A stretch of 64,000 nt of DNA from Methylobacterium sp. CB376 (GCF_029714205.1 NZ_CP121648.1:5529001-5593000), one strand, 5' to 3'. Positions 47,548-58,540 are shown, counted from the first letter of the stretch. Notes: a model not told the origin generated them from the sequence alone. Program-made: numbers and translations.

Positions 47548-50207
47548 TGCCTTCCCCTCGGACGGGCGACGCGACGGCAACGGGTGCGGGGATGGGTCGA
47601 GTCGTGCGTAGGAGCGCCCTCCGGGTGGCCTCCCCGGTGCTGGCGACGCTGCCGGCCCTCGCCCTGGCGGCGGGGCTGCCGGACGCGGCGCGCGCCCAGC
47701 CCACCCTCAACGACCGCATCAACGCGGGCGCCTCCAAGAGCGCGAACCAGCAGCGCCTCCTCGTGGAGGCGCAGGAACTCGTCTACGACAACGACCGCAA
47801 CACGGTCTCGGCGGTCGGCAATGCCGAGCTGCATTACGGCGCCCGCACGCTGCTGGCCGACCGGGTGCGCTACGACCGCGACAGCGGCCGGGTCTTCGCC
47901 GAGGGCAACGTCCGGCTCACCGACGAGACCGGCGCCGTCGTCACCGGCGACCGGATGGAGCTGACGGACGATTTCCGCAACGGCTTCATCGACTCCCTGC
48001 GCCTGCAGCAGACGATCTCGCCGCGCGGGCGGGTGGCGCGGGTGCGGTTCTCGGCCCCGCGGGCCGAGCGGGTCGACGGCGAGACCACCACCTTCGAACG
48101 CGGCACCTACACGGCCTGCGAGCCCTGCAAGGACCATCCCGAGCGCCCGCCCCTCTGGCAGGTCAAGGCCGCGCGGATCATCCACAACAATCAGGAGCGG
48201 CGCATCTACTACGAGGATGCCTCGATCGAGATCGGCGGCATCCCGGTCGCGTACCTGCCCTACTTCTACACCTCGGACCCGACGGTGCGGCGCGAGACCG
48301 GCTTCCTCACGCCCCACTTCGTGAATTCGAGCGTGTTCGGCTACGGCATCGGCACGCCGTTCTTCTGGAACATCGCGCCCGACTACGACCTGACGGTCAC
48401 GCCGACCTTCTCGACCAAGCAGGGCGTGCTCGGCCAGCTGGAGTGGCGCCAGCGCCTCGCCAACGGCTTCTACAACCTGCGGCTCAGCGGCATCTTCCAG
48501 TCGACGCCGAGCGTCTTCCTCGCCTCGCCGCTCGGGCCGGGCGACCGGGAATTCCGCGGCTCGATCGAATCGGCGGGCCAGTTCTACCTGAGCCCGCAAT
48601 GGCGCGCGGGCTGGGACGTGGTCGGCGTCACCGACAAGTGGTTCCTCGACAATTACCGCATCCGCAACCAGGCCATCTCCACCGACTATTTCCGCGAGGC
48701 GGTCTCCACCGCCTACCTGATCGGCCAGGGCGACCGCTCCTGGTTCGAGGCGCGGGCCTACTACTTCAAGGGCCTGTCGACCTACGACTGGCAGAAGCAG
48801 CAGCCGATCGTCGCCCCGGTGATCGACTACGACAAGCGCGTCAACGGCCCCGACCCGCTCGGCGGCGAGGTGCGCGTGCAGATGAACTTCCAGAACCTGA
48901 CGCGCGACGCGACCCAGTACCAGGAGGTGCCGCGCACCCGGTCCTACCTGCTGTCGCCGAGCCTCTACGGGATCTCCTACCCGCTCTACCCGACCTGCAC
49001 GGTCTTCGAGCGCGGCCAGTGCGTGGTGCGCGGCCTCGCCGGCACCGACACCCGCCTCTCCACCCAGGTCTCCTGGCGACGGGAATTCATCGACGAGTTC
49101 GGGCAGGTCTGGCAGCCCTTCGCGTACCTGCGCACCGACGCCTTCTACGTCGACCCGAACACGAGGTCGTACCAGAACAGCCAGATCACCAACCTGTTCT
49201 CGCCCGACGTCGACTTCTCCGGCCGGGTGACGCCGGCGGTCGGGCTGGAATACCGCTACCCGTTCGTGGCCGATCTGGGCGGGCTCGGGGTGCACACGGT
49301 GACGCCGATCGCCCAGGTGATCGCGCGGCCGAGCGAGACGCATATCGGGCGGCTGCCGAACGAGGACGCCCAGAGCCTCGTCTTCGACGACACCTCCCTG
49401 TTCCAGTGGGACAAGTTCTCGGGCTACGACCGCGTCGAGGGCGGCGTGCGCGCCAATCTGGGCGCCGAGTACGCCATCACCACCCGGACGGGCTTCCACC
49501 TCAACGCCATGTTCGGCGAATCGATCGCGGTGGCGGGCGTGAACTCCTTCCGGCGCGGCGACATCGCCAATGTCGGGCTGAATTCGGGGCTGGAGACCCA
49601 GGGCTCGGACTTCGTGTCCCGGCTCCAGGTCTCGCCGAACCAGAACATCAGCTTCATCACCCGGGCGCGCTTCGACAACGACACCTTCGCGCTCAAGCGG
49701 CTGGAGACCGGCATCTTCGCCAAGCTGTCGCCCTTCCTGCCCCTCGACACCTCGCTGCTCTACGCCCGCTACGCCGCCCAGCCGGCGCTCGGCTACGATT
49801 ACCGGCGCGAGGGCATCCAGGCCGCGGCCACCTACAGCATCACGCCGAACTGGTTCATCACCGGCTCGCTGCTCCTCGACCTCTCGCACTACCTCGAAGT
49901 GCGCGACCAGTACGCCGCCTCGCTCGAGGCCTACCTGCTCAACCCGGTCGGCACGCCGCCGGTCTACGCCAAGGGTAACAAGTTCTACGTCTCGTCGGCG
50001 CAATTCGGGTTCGGCTACCGGGACGAGTGCACGACCGTGTCGCTGAGCTACTATACCTCGCCGATCGAGACGGCGGTGGGCCTGCGCGAGCGGAACCAGA
50101 CCGTGCTGCTGCGCCTTGAGCTGCGCACGCTCGGCGAGGCGAACCTGCGCCAGAACCTGAATTCCAGCACGACCACGGACGGGATCGCCACGACGACGGT
50201 GCGGTGA
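47547..50207 (+). CDS. lptD: LPS-assembly protein LptD
   Basis: An 886-aa outer-membrane beta-barrel that inserts LPS into the outer leaflet. After a signal peptide (SALRVASPVLATLPALALAAGL) comes the OstA/LptA-like jellyroll (VEAQELVYDNDRNTVSAVGNAELHYGARTLLADRVRYD) and then the LptD barrel. A downstream ATG at 47592 is an alternative start. Two early Cys (TACEPCK) and a later pair (CTVFERGQC) could form disulfides. pdxA starts 26 bp on, leaving no room for surA. Confidence 0.95.
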   Translation: MPSPRTGDATATGAGMGRVVRRSALRVASPVLATLPALALAAGLPDAARAQPTLNDRINAGASKSANQQRLLVEAQELVYDNDRNTVSAVGNAELHYGARTLLADRVRYDRDSGRVFAEGNVRLTDETGAVVTGDRMELTDDFRNGFIDSLRLQQTISPRGRVARVRFSAPRAERVDGETTTFERGTYTACEPCKDHPERPPLWQVKAARIIHNNQERRIYYEDASIEIGGIPVAYLPYFYTSDPTVRRETGFLTPHFVNSSVFGYGIGTPFFWNIAPDYDLTVTPTFSTKQGVLGQLEWRQRLANGFYNLRLSGIFQSTPSVFLASPLGPGDREFRGSIESAGQFYLSPQWRAGWDVVGVTDKWFLDNYRIRNQAISTDYFREAVSTAYLIGQGDRSWFEARAYYFKGLSTYDWQKQQPIVAPVIDYDKRVNGPDPLGGEVRVQMNFQNLTRDATQYQEVPRTRSYLLSPSLYGISYPLYPTCTVFERGQCVVRGLAGTDTRLSTQVSWRREFIDEFGQVWQPFAYLRTDAFYVDPNTRSYQNSQITNLFSPDVDFSGRVTPAVGLEYRYPFVADLGGLGVHTVTPIAQVIARPSETHIGRLPNEDAQSLVFDDTSLFQWDKFSGYDRVEGGVRANLGAEYAITTRTGFHLNAMFGESIAVAGVNSFRRGDIANVGLNSGLETQGSDFVSRLQVSPNQNISFITRARFDNDTFALKRLETGIFAKLSPFLPLDTSLLYARYAAQPALGYDYRREGIQAAATYSITPNWFITGSLLLDLSHYLEVRDQYAASLEAYLLNPVGTPPVYAKGNKFYVSSAQFGFGYRDECTTVSLSYYTSPIETAVGLRERNQTVLLRLELRTLGEANLRQNLNSSTTTDGIATTTVR

Positions 50208-50232
50208 CGGCCCGGCCGGCAGGAGACGCGCC

Positions 50233-51246
50233 ATGCGCCAGATCCTCGCCCTGACCCAGGGCGACCCGGCGGGCATCGGCCCGGAGATCGCGCTCAAGGC
50301 CTGGGCCTCCCGCGAGGCGGCGGGGCTGGCGCCCTTCGTGCTGATCGGCGACCCGGACTTCATGGCGGAGCGGGCCGCGCGCCTGGGCCTCGCCGTGCCG
50401 GTCGCGGCCGCCGCGCCCGAGGAGGCCGCCGCCGCCTTTTCCCGGGCGCTCCCGGTCTGGCCGCTGGGCGAGCGGGTGCGGGCCGAGCCCGGCCGCCCCG
50501 ACCCGGCGACGGCGCCCGCGACCCTGGCCTCGATCGAGGCGGCGGTGCGGCTGGTGCGCGAGGGCCGGGCGGCGGCCCTGGTCACGAACCCGATCGCCAA
50601 GCACGTGCTCTACGCGGCGGGGTTCCGCCATCCCGGCCACACGGAGTACCTCGCCGCCCTCGCGGCGGGGCCCGACGGCGTCGCGCCGCGGCCCGTGATG
50701 CTGCTGTGGTCGGAGCTGCTGGCGGTGGTGCCGGTGACGATCCACGTGCCCCTGCGGCAGGTGCTGGAGCTGCTGACCGAGGACCTCGTCGTCGAGACGG
50801 CCCGCATCGTCGACCGGGATCTGCGGGCGCGGTTCGGCCTCGCGCGGCCGCGGCTGGTCCTGGCCGGCCTCAACCCGCACGCGGGCGAGGAGGGCGGCAT
50901 CGGCCACGAGGACAGGGACGTGCTCGCCCCGGCGGTGGCGCGGCTGCGCGCCGAGGGGATCGAGATCCGCGGCCCGCTCCCCGCCGACACGCTGTTCCAC
51001 GCCCGGGCGCGGGCCGGCTACGACGTCGCCCTCGCCCCGACCCACGACCAGGCGCTGATCCCGATCAAGACGCTGGCCTTCGACGAGGGGGTGAACGTGA
51101 CGCTCGGCCTGCCCTTCCTGCGCACCTCGCCGGACCATGGCACGGCCTTCGACATCGCCGCGCGCGGCATCGCCGAGCCCGCCAGCCTGATCGCGGCGCT
51201 GCGCCTCGCCGGGCGCCTGGCGGCGGCCGGCCGCCCGGCCGCGTGA
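50233..51246 (+). CDS. pdxA: 4-hydroxythreonine-4-phosphate dehydrogenase
   Basis: A 337-aa enzyme of pyridoxal-phosphate synthesis, oxidising 4-phosphohydroxythreonine. It opens [18 protein letters not shown]; metal-binding His residues lie in [17 protein letters not shown] and [19 protein letters not shown] precedes the ATG. Its usual place, between the LPS-assembly genes and rsmA, is kept. Confidence 0.96.
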   Translation: MRQILALTQGDPAGIGPEIALKAWASREAAGLAPFVLIGDPDFMAERAARLGLAVPVAAAAPEEAAAAFSRALPVWPLGERVRAEPGRPDPATAPATLASIEAAVRLVREGRAAALVTNPIAKHVLYAAGFRHPGHTEYLAALAAGPDGVAPRPVMLLWSELLAVVPVTIHVPLRQVLELLTEDLVVETARIVDRDLRARFGLARPRLVLAGLNPHAGEEGGIGHEDRDVLAPAVARLRAEGIEIRGPLPADTLFHARARAGYDVALAPTHDQALIPIKTLAFDEGVNVTLGLPFLRTSPDHGTAFDIAARGIAEPASLIAALRLAGRLAAAGRPAA

Positions 51247-51287
51247 GCGCGGACGGGATGAGTGCGGACGCGGTGAGCGCGGACGGG
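51243..51287 (+). repeat. 15-bp tandem repeat carrying three in-frame start codons of rsmA
   Basis: Units GTGAGCGCGGACGGG, ATGAGTGCGGACGCG and GTGAGCGCGGACGGG in direct succession. Each begins with a possible start codon, and they encode the N-terminal [15 protein letters not shown]. Confidence 0.85.
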
Positions 51288-52115
51288 CTGCCTCCCCTGC
51301 GGGAGGTCGTGCGGGCGCACGACCTGATGCCCCGCAAGGCGCTCGGCCAGAACTTCCTGTTCGACCTCAACCTGACGGGCCGGATCGCGCGCGCGGCCGG
51401 GCCGCTCGCGGGCGTGACCGTGGTGGAGGTCGGCCCGGGACCGGGCGGGCTCACCCGCGCGCTCCTCGCCGAGGGCGCGGCCCGGGTGGTCGCGATCGAG
51501 CGCGACGAGCGGGCGCTGCCGGCCCTGGCCGAGATCGCCGCGCATTACCCGGGCCGGCTCACCGTGGTCCAGGCGGACGCGCTCGCCTTCGACCCGCGCC
51601 CGCTCGTCGGCGCGGGGCCGGCGCGGATCGTGGCGAACCTGCCCTACAATGTCGGCACGGCGCTGCTGACCGGCTGGCTCGCCGCGGAGGCGTGGCCGCC
51701 CTGGTTCGACTCGCTGACCCTGATGTTCCAGCGCGAGGTGGCCGAGCGCATCGTGGCCGACGAGCGCGACCGGGCGAATTACGGGCGGCTCGGGGTCCTG
51801 TGCGGCTGGCGGACGCAGGCGCGCATCCTGTTCGACGTCCCGCCCTCCGCCTTCGTGCCGCCCCCGAAGGTGACGTCGAGCGTGGTGCGGCTGGTGCCGC
51901 GCGCCGCGCCCCTGCCCTGCCGGGTGCGGGCGCTGGAGGCGGTGACGGGCGCGGCCTTCGGCCAGCGCCGCAAGATGCTGCGCCAGAGCCTGCGGGCCGC
52001 GACGCCGGATCCCGGCCCGCTCCTCGCCGCCGCCGGCATCCCCGAGACGGCCCGGGCCGAGGAGGTGCCGGTGGCGGGCTTCGTGGCGATGGCGCGGGCG
52101 CTCGCGCCGCCGTGA
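51243..52115 (+). CDS. rsmA: 16S rRNA (adenine1518/1519-N6) dimethyltransferase
   Basis: A 290-aa SAM enzyme that dimethylates two adjacent adenines near the 16S 3' end. It has [15 protein letters not shown]-binding [15 protein letters not shown], catalytic NLPYNVG, and [13 protein letters not shown]. The start is ambiguous: GTG 51243 overlaps the pdxA stop (GTGA) and is chosen for coupling, but ATG 51258 and GTG 51273 lie in the same tandem repeat. Confidence 0.95.
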   Translation: MSADGMSADAVSADGLPPLREVVRAHDLMPRKALGQNFLFDLNLTGRIARAAGPLAGVTVVEVGPGPGGLTRALLAEGAARVVAIERDERALPALAEIAAHYPGRLTVVQADALAFDPRPLVGAGPARIVANLPYNVGTALLTGWLAAEAWPPWFDSLTLMFQREVAERIVADERDRANYGRLGVLCGWRTQARILFDVPPSAFVPPPKVTSSVVRLVPRAAPLPCRVRALEAVTGAAFGQRRKMLRQSLRAATPDPGPLLAAAGIPETARAEEVPVAGFVAMARALAPP

Positions 52116-52263
52116 GCGCCCGTCGGCGAGGGCGGCCCGCCGGCGGAGCCTCGGCCGTCAAGAAGGCGCGGGTCGGCGGCAGGACCGCGACGAGCCGGAT
52201 CGGCGTCGCGAACAGCGCGGACGAGGCCGGTCGCGGGAGCGGAGGATGCCCCGAACGGCGAGG

Positions 52264-52285
52264 GCGGGGGCCTGCGGGCCCCCGC
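52264..52285. terminator. bidirectional GC hairpin between rsmA and the Tim44-like gene
   Basis: GCGGGGGCC, loop TGCG, GGCCCCCGC: a perfect 9-bp stem in the gap between two convergent genes, 7 nt past the Tim44-like stop. It suits termination in both directions. Confidence 0.55.
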
Positions 52286-52292
52286 GCGCCGG

Positions 52293-53243
52293 TCAGCGGG
52301 TCTGCTGGATCGCCGAGAGCAGCCAGGGCCCGCCGCGGTCGCGGCGGAAGGTCCAGATCTCGACCGCCTCCGGATCGCCGTTGGCGACGACGCGGCCCGA
52401 GCCGCGCTCCACGGTCACGTCGCGCAGGGCGTAGCGCATGGCCACCGTGGCGTAGTCGGTCGGGCCCTCGCGCCACGCCTCCGACAGGTCGCCCTGCAGG
52501 AGCTTCACGTCGGCGATGCGGTTGATCACGCCGCGGGCGGCGTTGGCCTGCAGCTCCTCGGTGAAGTAGCCGGCCATCTCGGGCGTCGCGAGGCGGCGGA
52601 GCGTCCCCACATCCTCGGCGCCGTAGGCGAGCTGGATCTGGGTCAGGGAGCGCTCGAAGGCCTCGAAATCGGCCGGGCTGATGCCGACCTGATCGCGCTG
52701 CGGCGGCCCGGCCGGGCGCGCGCCGCCCCCGCCGAGGCCCGTCATCGGGTTCGGGCCCGGAGGCGGGCCGGAGCGGGCGTAGCCGCCGGCCATGGCCGGC
52801 TCGGCCTGGCGCCGCCGGAAGAAGCGCACCGCCAGCATCACGAGGCCGACCAGCAGGCCGACCTGGAGCAGGAAGCCCAGGAAGGAGCCGAAGCCGCCGA
52901 TGCCGCCGAAGAAGCCGCTGCCGAGGAGCGCGCCGAGCAGGCCCGCGCCGAGAAGGCCGGCGAAGAAGCCGCCGCCGAAGCGCGGCCGGGCCGGCTGCGG
53001 CGCGTAGCCGGGATTGTTCATGGTCGGGCCGGGGGCCGTCTGCGAGCGCTGGATCGGGCCGGACATGCCGGGAGCCGTGGTGGTCGGGGCCGGCGCCGAG
53101 TAGGTGCGCGAGCCGCGCGAGCCCATCCCGGAGCCCGACGAGCCGCCTGGACGCGCCTCGCCGGCCGTCGACGCCACGGCCATCAGGGCCGCGAGACCGA
53201 GGGCCGCCGCCGTCCGGCGGCCGCGGGAGAAGGTGGTCATCAT
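52293..53243 (-). CDS. Tim44-like domain protein
   Basis: A 316-aa protein with a signal-like N-terminus (AAALGLAALMAVASTAGEA), a low-complexity Gly/Ser/Pro stretch, a glycine-rich hydrophobic stretch plus TM helix (about 95-140: GGGFFAGLLGAGLLGALLG, FLLQVGLLVGLVMLAVRFF), and a C-terminal Tim44-like domain (about 165-316). Related alphaproteobacterial proteins are membrane-anchored, with a possible role in membrane-protein biogenesis; function unproven. ATG 53243 is chosen because GAGGCGA lies 8 nt upstream; a GTG at 53261 would extend it. Confidence 0.85.
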   Translation of the reverse strand: MMTTFSRGRRTAAALGLAALMAVASTAGEARPGGSSGSGMGSRGSRTYSAPAPTTTAPGMSGPIQRSQTAPGPTMNNPGYAPQPARPRFGGGFFAGLLGAGLLGALLGSGFFGGIGGFGSFLGFLLQVGLLVGLVMLAVRFFRRRQAEPAMAGGYARSGPPPGPNPMTGLGGGGARPAGPPQRDQVGISPADFEAFERSLTQIQLAYGAEDVGTLRRLATPEMAGYFTEELQANAARGVINRIADVKLLQGDLSEAWREGPTDYATVAMRYALRDVTVERGSGRVVANGDPEAVEIWTFRRDRGGPWLLSAIQQTR

Positions 53244-53448
53244 CGGTTCAATTCGCCTCACGCAGTCTACTCGGGCGAGGATCGCCCTCGCAGGATATGG
53301 GGAGCGTCGCTTCGCAGTAAAAGGGAGGGCGCGGGGCGCCCCACCCAGCGTCTAGGGTGGTCCGAGATGCGCACCATCTGCGAGGGCGGGCAGTTCCGCC
53401 AGGACGAAATTTTTTTCGCCCCCCGGATTAACCCGGACGTGTTCTTCG

Positions 53449-54579
53449 TCAGGCCGCGGCCCCGGGACGGGGCGGGCGGGGCGGATCGGCGGCCGGGAAG
53501 CTGAGGCGCAGAATCGTGCCCTCGCCGAGGGTGCTGCGCAGCCCGACCGCGCCGCCCTGGCGCTTCATCAGCGCGTGGAGGATGGCGAGCCCGGTGCCGC
53601 GGCCGGGCTCGCGGGTGGTGAAGAAGGGTTCGAGGGCGCGGGCCAGCACCTCGGGGGGCATGCCGCTGCCCGTATCGGCGATGGTCAGCACCACGTGGCG
53701 GCCGAGGGTGCCGTCCGCCGCGACGCCCTCGCCGCCGTGGTTGGCGGTGGTCAGGGTGACGCGGCCGCCCTCCGGCATCGCCTCGCGGGCGTTGGTGAGC
53801 ACGACCGCGAGGATGAACTCGGTCTGGACCGGGTCGAGGCAGGCCGGCCACAGCGCCTCGTCGAGGGCGAGGGTGAGCGCGACGCCCTCGCCCAGGATCG
53901 CGCGGGCGCGGGGCTCGCAGCCGCGCAGGAGGGCGTTGAGGTCGGTCGCGCGCGGCTCCGGCCGGTGCTTGCGCGAGAAGGCGAGGAGGTGGCGGGTCAG
54001 GGCCGAGGCGCGCTCGGCCGCGTCGGTGGCCCGGGTGAGCGCGCGCTGCACGAAGGGGTCCGGGTGCTCGCCGAGGCGGCGCTTCAGGCCGTCGACGTAG
54101 CCGACCAGGATCTGCAGCAGGTTGTTGAACTCGTGGGCGACGCCGTTGGTGAGCTGGCCCAGGGCCTCGCGCCGCTGCGCCTGGGCGAGGGCGGATTCGA
54201 GGTCGCGGCGGCGGGAGACGTCGAGCCACTGGACGAGGCGCAGGTCCGGCGCGCCGTCGATGGGCGAGAGGTGGAGCGAGGCCCAGAAGCTGCACCCGTC
54301 GCGGCGGCGCAGGAGCAGGTCCGCGCTCGCGGCCGCGTCGCCGCGCAGGAGCGCCCGCAGGGCGCCCGCATTCTCCGCGTCGGCGCCGAGGGCCGCGAGG
54401 GCCTGCCCGGCGAGGGCCTCCGGCTCCTCGCCGAGGGCGCGGGCGGCGGCCGCGTTCGCCCGGCGGATCGCCCCGTCGCGGCCCAGCAGCAGCGACGGCA
54501 GGGGCGAGGCGCCGAGCGCGGTCCATATCAGGGCGAAAGGGGCCTCCGGCGCAGCCTCGGGCGCGAGCAGATCCGACAC
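53449..54579 (-). CDS. soluble PAS-domain histidine kinase (orphan)
   Basis: A 376-aa sensor kinase with no TM segment. PAS domain about 20-130 (PSLLLGRDGAIRRANAAAARALG, DGCSFWASLHLSPI), phosphoacceptor region with GVAHEFNNLLQILVGYVDG (His in AHEFNN), then HATPase boxes NAREAMPEGG, DTGSGMPPEV and EPFFTTREPGRGTGL. The type resembles PAS/HWE-free NtrB-like kinases. The start is GTG with GAGGGG upstream. There is no response regulator gene nearby, so its partner is unknown. Confidence 0.9.
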   Translation of the reverse strand: MSDLLAPEAAPEAPFALIWTALGASPLPSLLLGRDGAIRRANAAAARALGEEPEALAGQALAALGADAENAGALRALLRGDAAASADLLLRRRDGCSFWASLHLSPIDGAPDLRLVQWLDVSRRRDLESALAQAQRREALGQLTNGVAHEFNNLLQILVGYVDGLKRRLGEHPDPFVQRALTRATDAAERASALTRHLLAFSRKHRPEPRATDLNALLRGCEPRARAILGEGVALTLALDEALWPACLDPVQTEFILAVVLTNAREAMPEGGRVTLTTANHGGEGVAADGTLGRHVVLTIADTGSGMPPEVLARALEPFFTTREPGRGTGLAILHALMKRQGGAVGLRSTLGEGTILRLSFPAADPPRPPRPGAAA

Positions 54580-54718
54580 GTCAGCCCCTCGCTGGCGGCG
54601 GTGGCGGACCCGCCGCGCGTCGTTCCGGCGCGGCCGGCGGCCGGCCGCGCCCGGATCCTACGCCGGCGCCGGCGGCCAGGCGAGTCGCCGCGACCGGGCG
54701 GGTCGCCGCGACCGGCCG

Positions 54719-55072
54719 CTACCACATGTCGAGGGCGACGCGGGCCTCGTCGGACATCCGGCTCTGGTCCCAGGGCGGGTCGAACACCATGGTGACGGTG
54801 CAGCCCTGCACGCCCGGCACGGCCGCGACGGCGTTCTCCACCCAGCCCGGCATCTCGCCCGCGACCGGGCAGCCCGGGGCGGTGAGCGTCATGTCGATCG
54901 CCACGTGGCGGTCGTCGCTGATGTCGACCTTGTAGATCAGGCCGAGCTCGTAGATGTCGGCCGGGATCTCCGGGTCGTAGACGGTCTTGAGGGCGGCCAC
55001 GATGCCGTCGGTGAGCCGGTCGAGCTCGTCCGGCGGCAGGGCGGAGCCGGTCTCTGGCGCGGTGTCGGTCAT
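54719..55072 (-). CDS. sufT: SUF system Fe-S assembly protein SufT (MIP18/DUF59)
   Basis: A 117-aa DUF59 protein with the family's DPEIPADIYELGLIYKVDI and TAPGCPVAGEMPGWVENAV (conserved Cys). It helps mature Fe-S proteins. It follows sufS by 8 bp and is the last gene of the operon in this window; no sufA/hesB-type scaffold gene follows it, which is the usual next member. Confidence 0.93.
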   Translation of the reverse strand: MTDTAPETGSALPPDELDRLTDGIVAALKTVYDPEIPADIYELGLIYKVDISDDRHVAIDMTLTAPGCPVAGEMPGWVENAVAAVPGVQGCTVTMVFDPPWDQSRMSDEARVALDMW

Positions 55073-55080
55073 CGGGGTCC

Positions 55081-56322
55081 CTACGCGAACATCATCTCGG
55101 CCTTGGCGAGCGCCGCGACCAGCGCGTCGACCTCGTCCCGCGTATTATACAGTCCGAACGAGGCGCGACAGGTCGATGTGGTGCCGAAACGACTGAGCAG
55201 CGGCATCGCGCAATGGGTGCCGGCCCGCACCGCCACGCCCTGGCGGTCGATCACCGTGGCGATGTCGTGGGCGTGCGCGCCCTTCATCTCGAAGGAGATC
55301 ACCGCGCCCTTGGACCGCGCCCGCCCGATGATGCGCAGCGCGTTCATCTCCGAGAGGCGCTGATGCGCGTAGGCCGAGAGGGCGGCCTCGTGCGCGGCGA
55401 TCCTCTCGCGGCCGAGATTCATCATGAATTCGAGGGCGGCCCCGAGGCCGACCGCCTCGACGATCGCCGGGGTGCCGGCCTCGAAGCGGTGCGGCGGCTC
55501 GTTGTAGGTGATGGCGTCCTCGGTGACGGTCTGGATCATCTCGCCGCCGCCCTGGTAGGGGGGCAGGCGCTCCAGCCACTCCTTCTTGCCGTAGAGCACG
55601 CCGATGCCGGTCGGCCCGTAGACCTTGTGGCCGGTGAAGACGAAGAAGTCGCAGCCGAGATCCTGCACGTCGATGCTCTGGTGCACGGCGCTCTGGGCGC
55701 CGTCGAGGAGCACCGGCACGCCGTGCGCGTGCGCGATGCGCACGATCTCCTTGGCGGGGGTGATCGTGCCGAGCACGTTCGACATGTGGGTGATGGCCAC
55801 CATGCGGGTGCGCGGCGTGAACAGCTTCTCGAAGGCCTCGACCAGGAAGTTGCCCTCGTCGTCGACGGGCGCCCACTTGATCACCGCGCCCCGGCGCTCG
55901 CGCAGGAAGTGCCAGGGCACGATGTTGGAATGGTGCTCCATGATCGACAGGATGATCTCGTCCCCCTCCCCGATCAGGCCGGCCCAGCCCATCGACGAGG
56001 CGACGAGGTTGTAGGCCTCGGTGGCGTTGCGGGTGAAGATGATCTCGTCCGTCGAGCGGGCGTTGAGGAACAGCCGCGCGGTCTCGCGGGCGCCCTCGTA
56101 GCCCTCGGTGGCGGCGTTCGCCATGAAGTGCAGGCCGCGATGGACGTTGGCGTAGGCCGTCTCCATCGTGCGGGTCATGGCCTCGATCACCACCCGCGGC
56201 TTCTGGGCCGAGGCGGCGTTGTCGAGGTAGACGAGGGGCTTGCCGTAGACCGTCCGCGACAGGATCGGGAATTCGGCCCGGATCGCCGCGACGTCGTAGG
56301 GCGGGAGGACGGGTGCGTTCAT
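55081..56322 (-). CDS. sufS: cysteine desulfurase SufS
   Basis: A 413-aa group II PLP enzyme that takes sulfur from cysteine for Fe-S cluster synthesis. PLP-binding Lys is in FVFTGHKVYGPTGIG and the catalytic Cys in VRAGTHCAMPLL. Other markers: YLDNAASAQKP, ITHMSNVLGT. It lies after sufD across a 143-bp gap that contains a duplicated sufD end. No sufE or sufU partner is adjacent. Confidence 0.96.
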   Translation of the reverse strand: MNAPVLPPYDVAAIRAEFPILSRTVYGKPLVYLDNAASAQKPRVVIEAMTRTMETAYANVHRGLHFMANAATEGYEGARETARLFLNARSTDEIIFTRNATEAYNLVASSMGWAGLIGEGDEIILSIMEHHSNIVPWHFLRERRGAVIKWAPVDDEGNFLVEAFEKLFTPRTRMVAITHMSNVLGTITPAKEIVRIAHAHGVPVLLDGAQSAVHQSIDVQDLGCDFFVFTGHKVYGPTGIGVLYGKKEWLERLPPYQGGGEMIQTVTEDAITYNEPPHRFEAGTPAIVEAVGLGAALEFMMNLGRERIAAHEAALSAYAHQRLSEMNALRIIGRARSKGAVISFEMKGAHAHDIATVIDRQGVAVRAGTHCAMPLLSRFGTTSTCRASFGLYNTRDEVDALVAALAKAEMMFA

Positions 56323-56422
56323 CGCGTGTCGCTCTCTGGTCTCCGGGGCCGGGATGGCCTTCCCGGGAACGGGACCGCGCGGACTCGCCTCACCCGCTCC
56401 GGGGAGGCTCCCGCGCGATCCC

Positions 56423-56498
56423 GGCGCTCACCGCCGCGCGGCGAGCCAAGTCTCCGCCGCGGCGCTCATCGCCGCGCGGCGAGCCAGGTCTCCACCGC
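56423..56498 (-). repeat. 38-bp tandem duplication of the sufD 3' end
   Basis: Copies at 56461-56498 (within sufD, including its stop at 56466-56468) and 56423-56460 (downstream), 35 of 38 identical. The downstream copy again encodes a WLAAR-like end and a stop in its own frame. Confidence 0.85.
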
Positions 56499-57787
56499 GG
56501 CGATCATCGCCGCGCGGGCGCCCTCGTGGGTGACGGCCTCGATGGCCTCGCCCAGGAAGGCCTGGATCATCAGCCCCTCCGCCTCGGCCCGCGGCAGCCC
56601 GCGCGCCATCAGGTAGAAGAGCAGGTCCTCGTCCGGCGCCCCGCAGGTCGCGCCGTGGCCGCAGGCCACGTCGTCGGCGAAGATCTCCAGCTCCGGCTTG
56701 TTCATCATCTGCCCCTCGTCGCTGAGGAGGAGGCAGTCGGACTTCATCTTGCCGTCGGTCTTCTGGGCGACCTGCGCGACGATGATCTTGCCCTGGAACA
56801 CGCCGGTGGCGTCGCCGTCGATCACGGTCTTGAACTGCTCGCGGCTGATGCCGCCGGGGGCGGCATGGTCGGCGAGCAGCGTCGAATCCCCGAGCTGCCC
56901 GTCCTTCAGCATGGTGGCGCCGTTGACCTGCGCGGTCGCCTCCGCGCCGGCGAAGAGCAGGAAGATCTGGTGGCGCGCGAAGGCGGCTCCGGTCGCGACG
57001 TTCACGGTCTCCAGGTGCGACTTGGCCCCGAGCTTGACCGAGAGGGTCGAGAGGGCGACCGCCCCGCCGCCCTCGCGGTTGAGCCGCGCGTGCCGCAGGG
57101 TGGCGCCGTCGCCGACCACCGCGTCGAGGGCGTCGTTCGGCTGGTAGCCGACGCCGTCCGGCCCCTCGTGGCTCTCGACCAGGGTCAGCGCCGCCCCCCC
57201 CTCCAGCACCACGAGGGTGCGGGTGGCGGTGGAGAAGGCCTCCGCGCCGGTGCCGACGAAGCGCAGGTGCAGCGGCCGCTCCGGCCTGGCGCCGGCCGTG
57301 ACCCGGATCAAGGCCCCGTCCGCCATGAAGGCGGTGTTGAGCTGGTAGATCGGATTGTCGCGGGCCTGCGCCACCGGCGTGAACTCGGCCGTGAGGGCGT
57401 GGCCGTCGGTCAGCGCCTCGACCAGGGGCACGACCTCGACGCCGTCCGGCATCGCGCCGAGATCCGACAGGGCCGGGACGAGGTGGCCGTTGACGAAGGT
57501 CAGCCGCGCCGCCTCGACGGTGGCGAAGCCCTCCGCCCGCACGATCGCGGTGCGGGCCGCCTCCGGGCTCGGCGGCTCGGCGGGCGCCGCCGCCTCGCGC
57601 AGGGCCGCCCTGAGGTCGGAATACTTGAAGGCCTCGACGCGGCGATGGGGCAGGCCCGCCGCCTCGAAGAAGCGGAAGGCCTCCTCGCGGGCGATGGCCG
57701 AGCCCGGCAGCTTCAGGCGCCGGACCTGGAACAGGGCGGCGAGGCCGGTCTCGGCCGCATTGCGCAGGGGGGTGATCTCCGCCATGG

Positions 57788-57791
<4 letters not shown>
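56466..57791 (-). CDS. sufD: Fe-S cluster assembly protein SufD
   Basis: A 441-aa beta-helix scaffold subunit of the SufBCD complex. Family core includes [42 protein letters not shown] and [29 protein letters not shown]. Its start overlaps the sufC stop by 4 bp. A tandem copy of its last 38 bp follows the stop. Confidence 0.96.
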
Positions 57792-58540
<749 letters not shown>

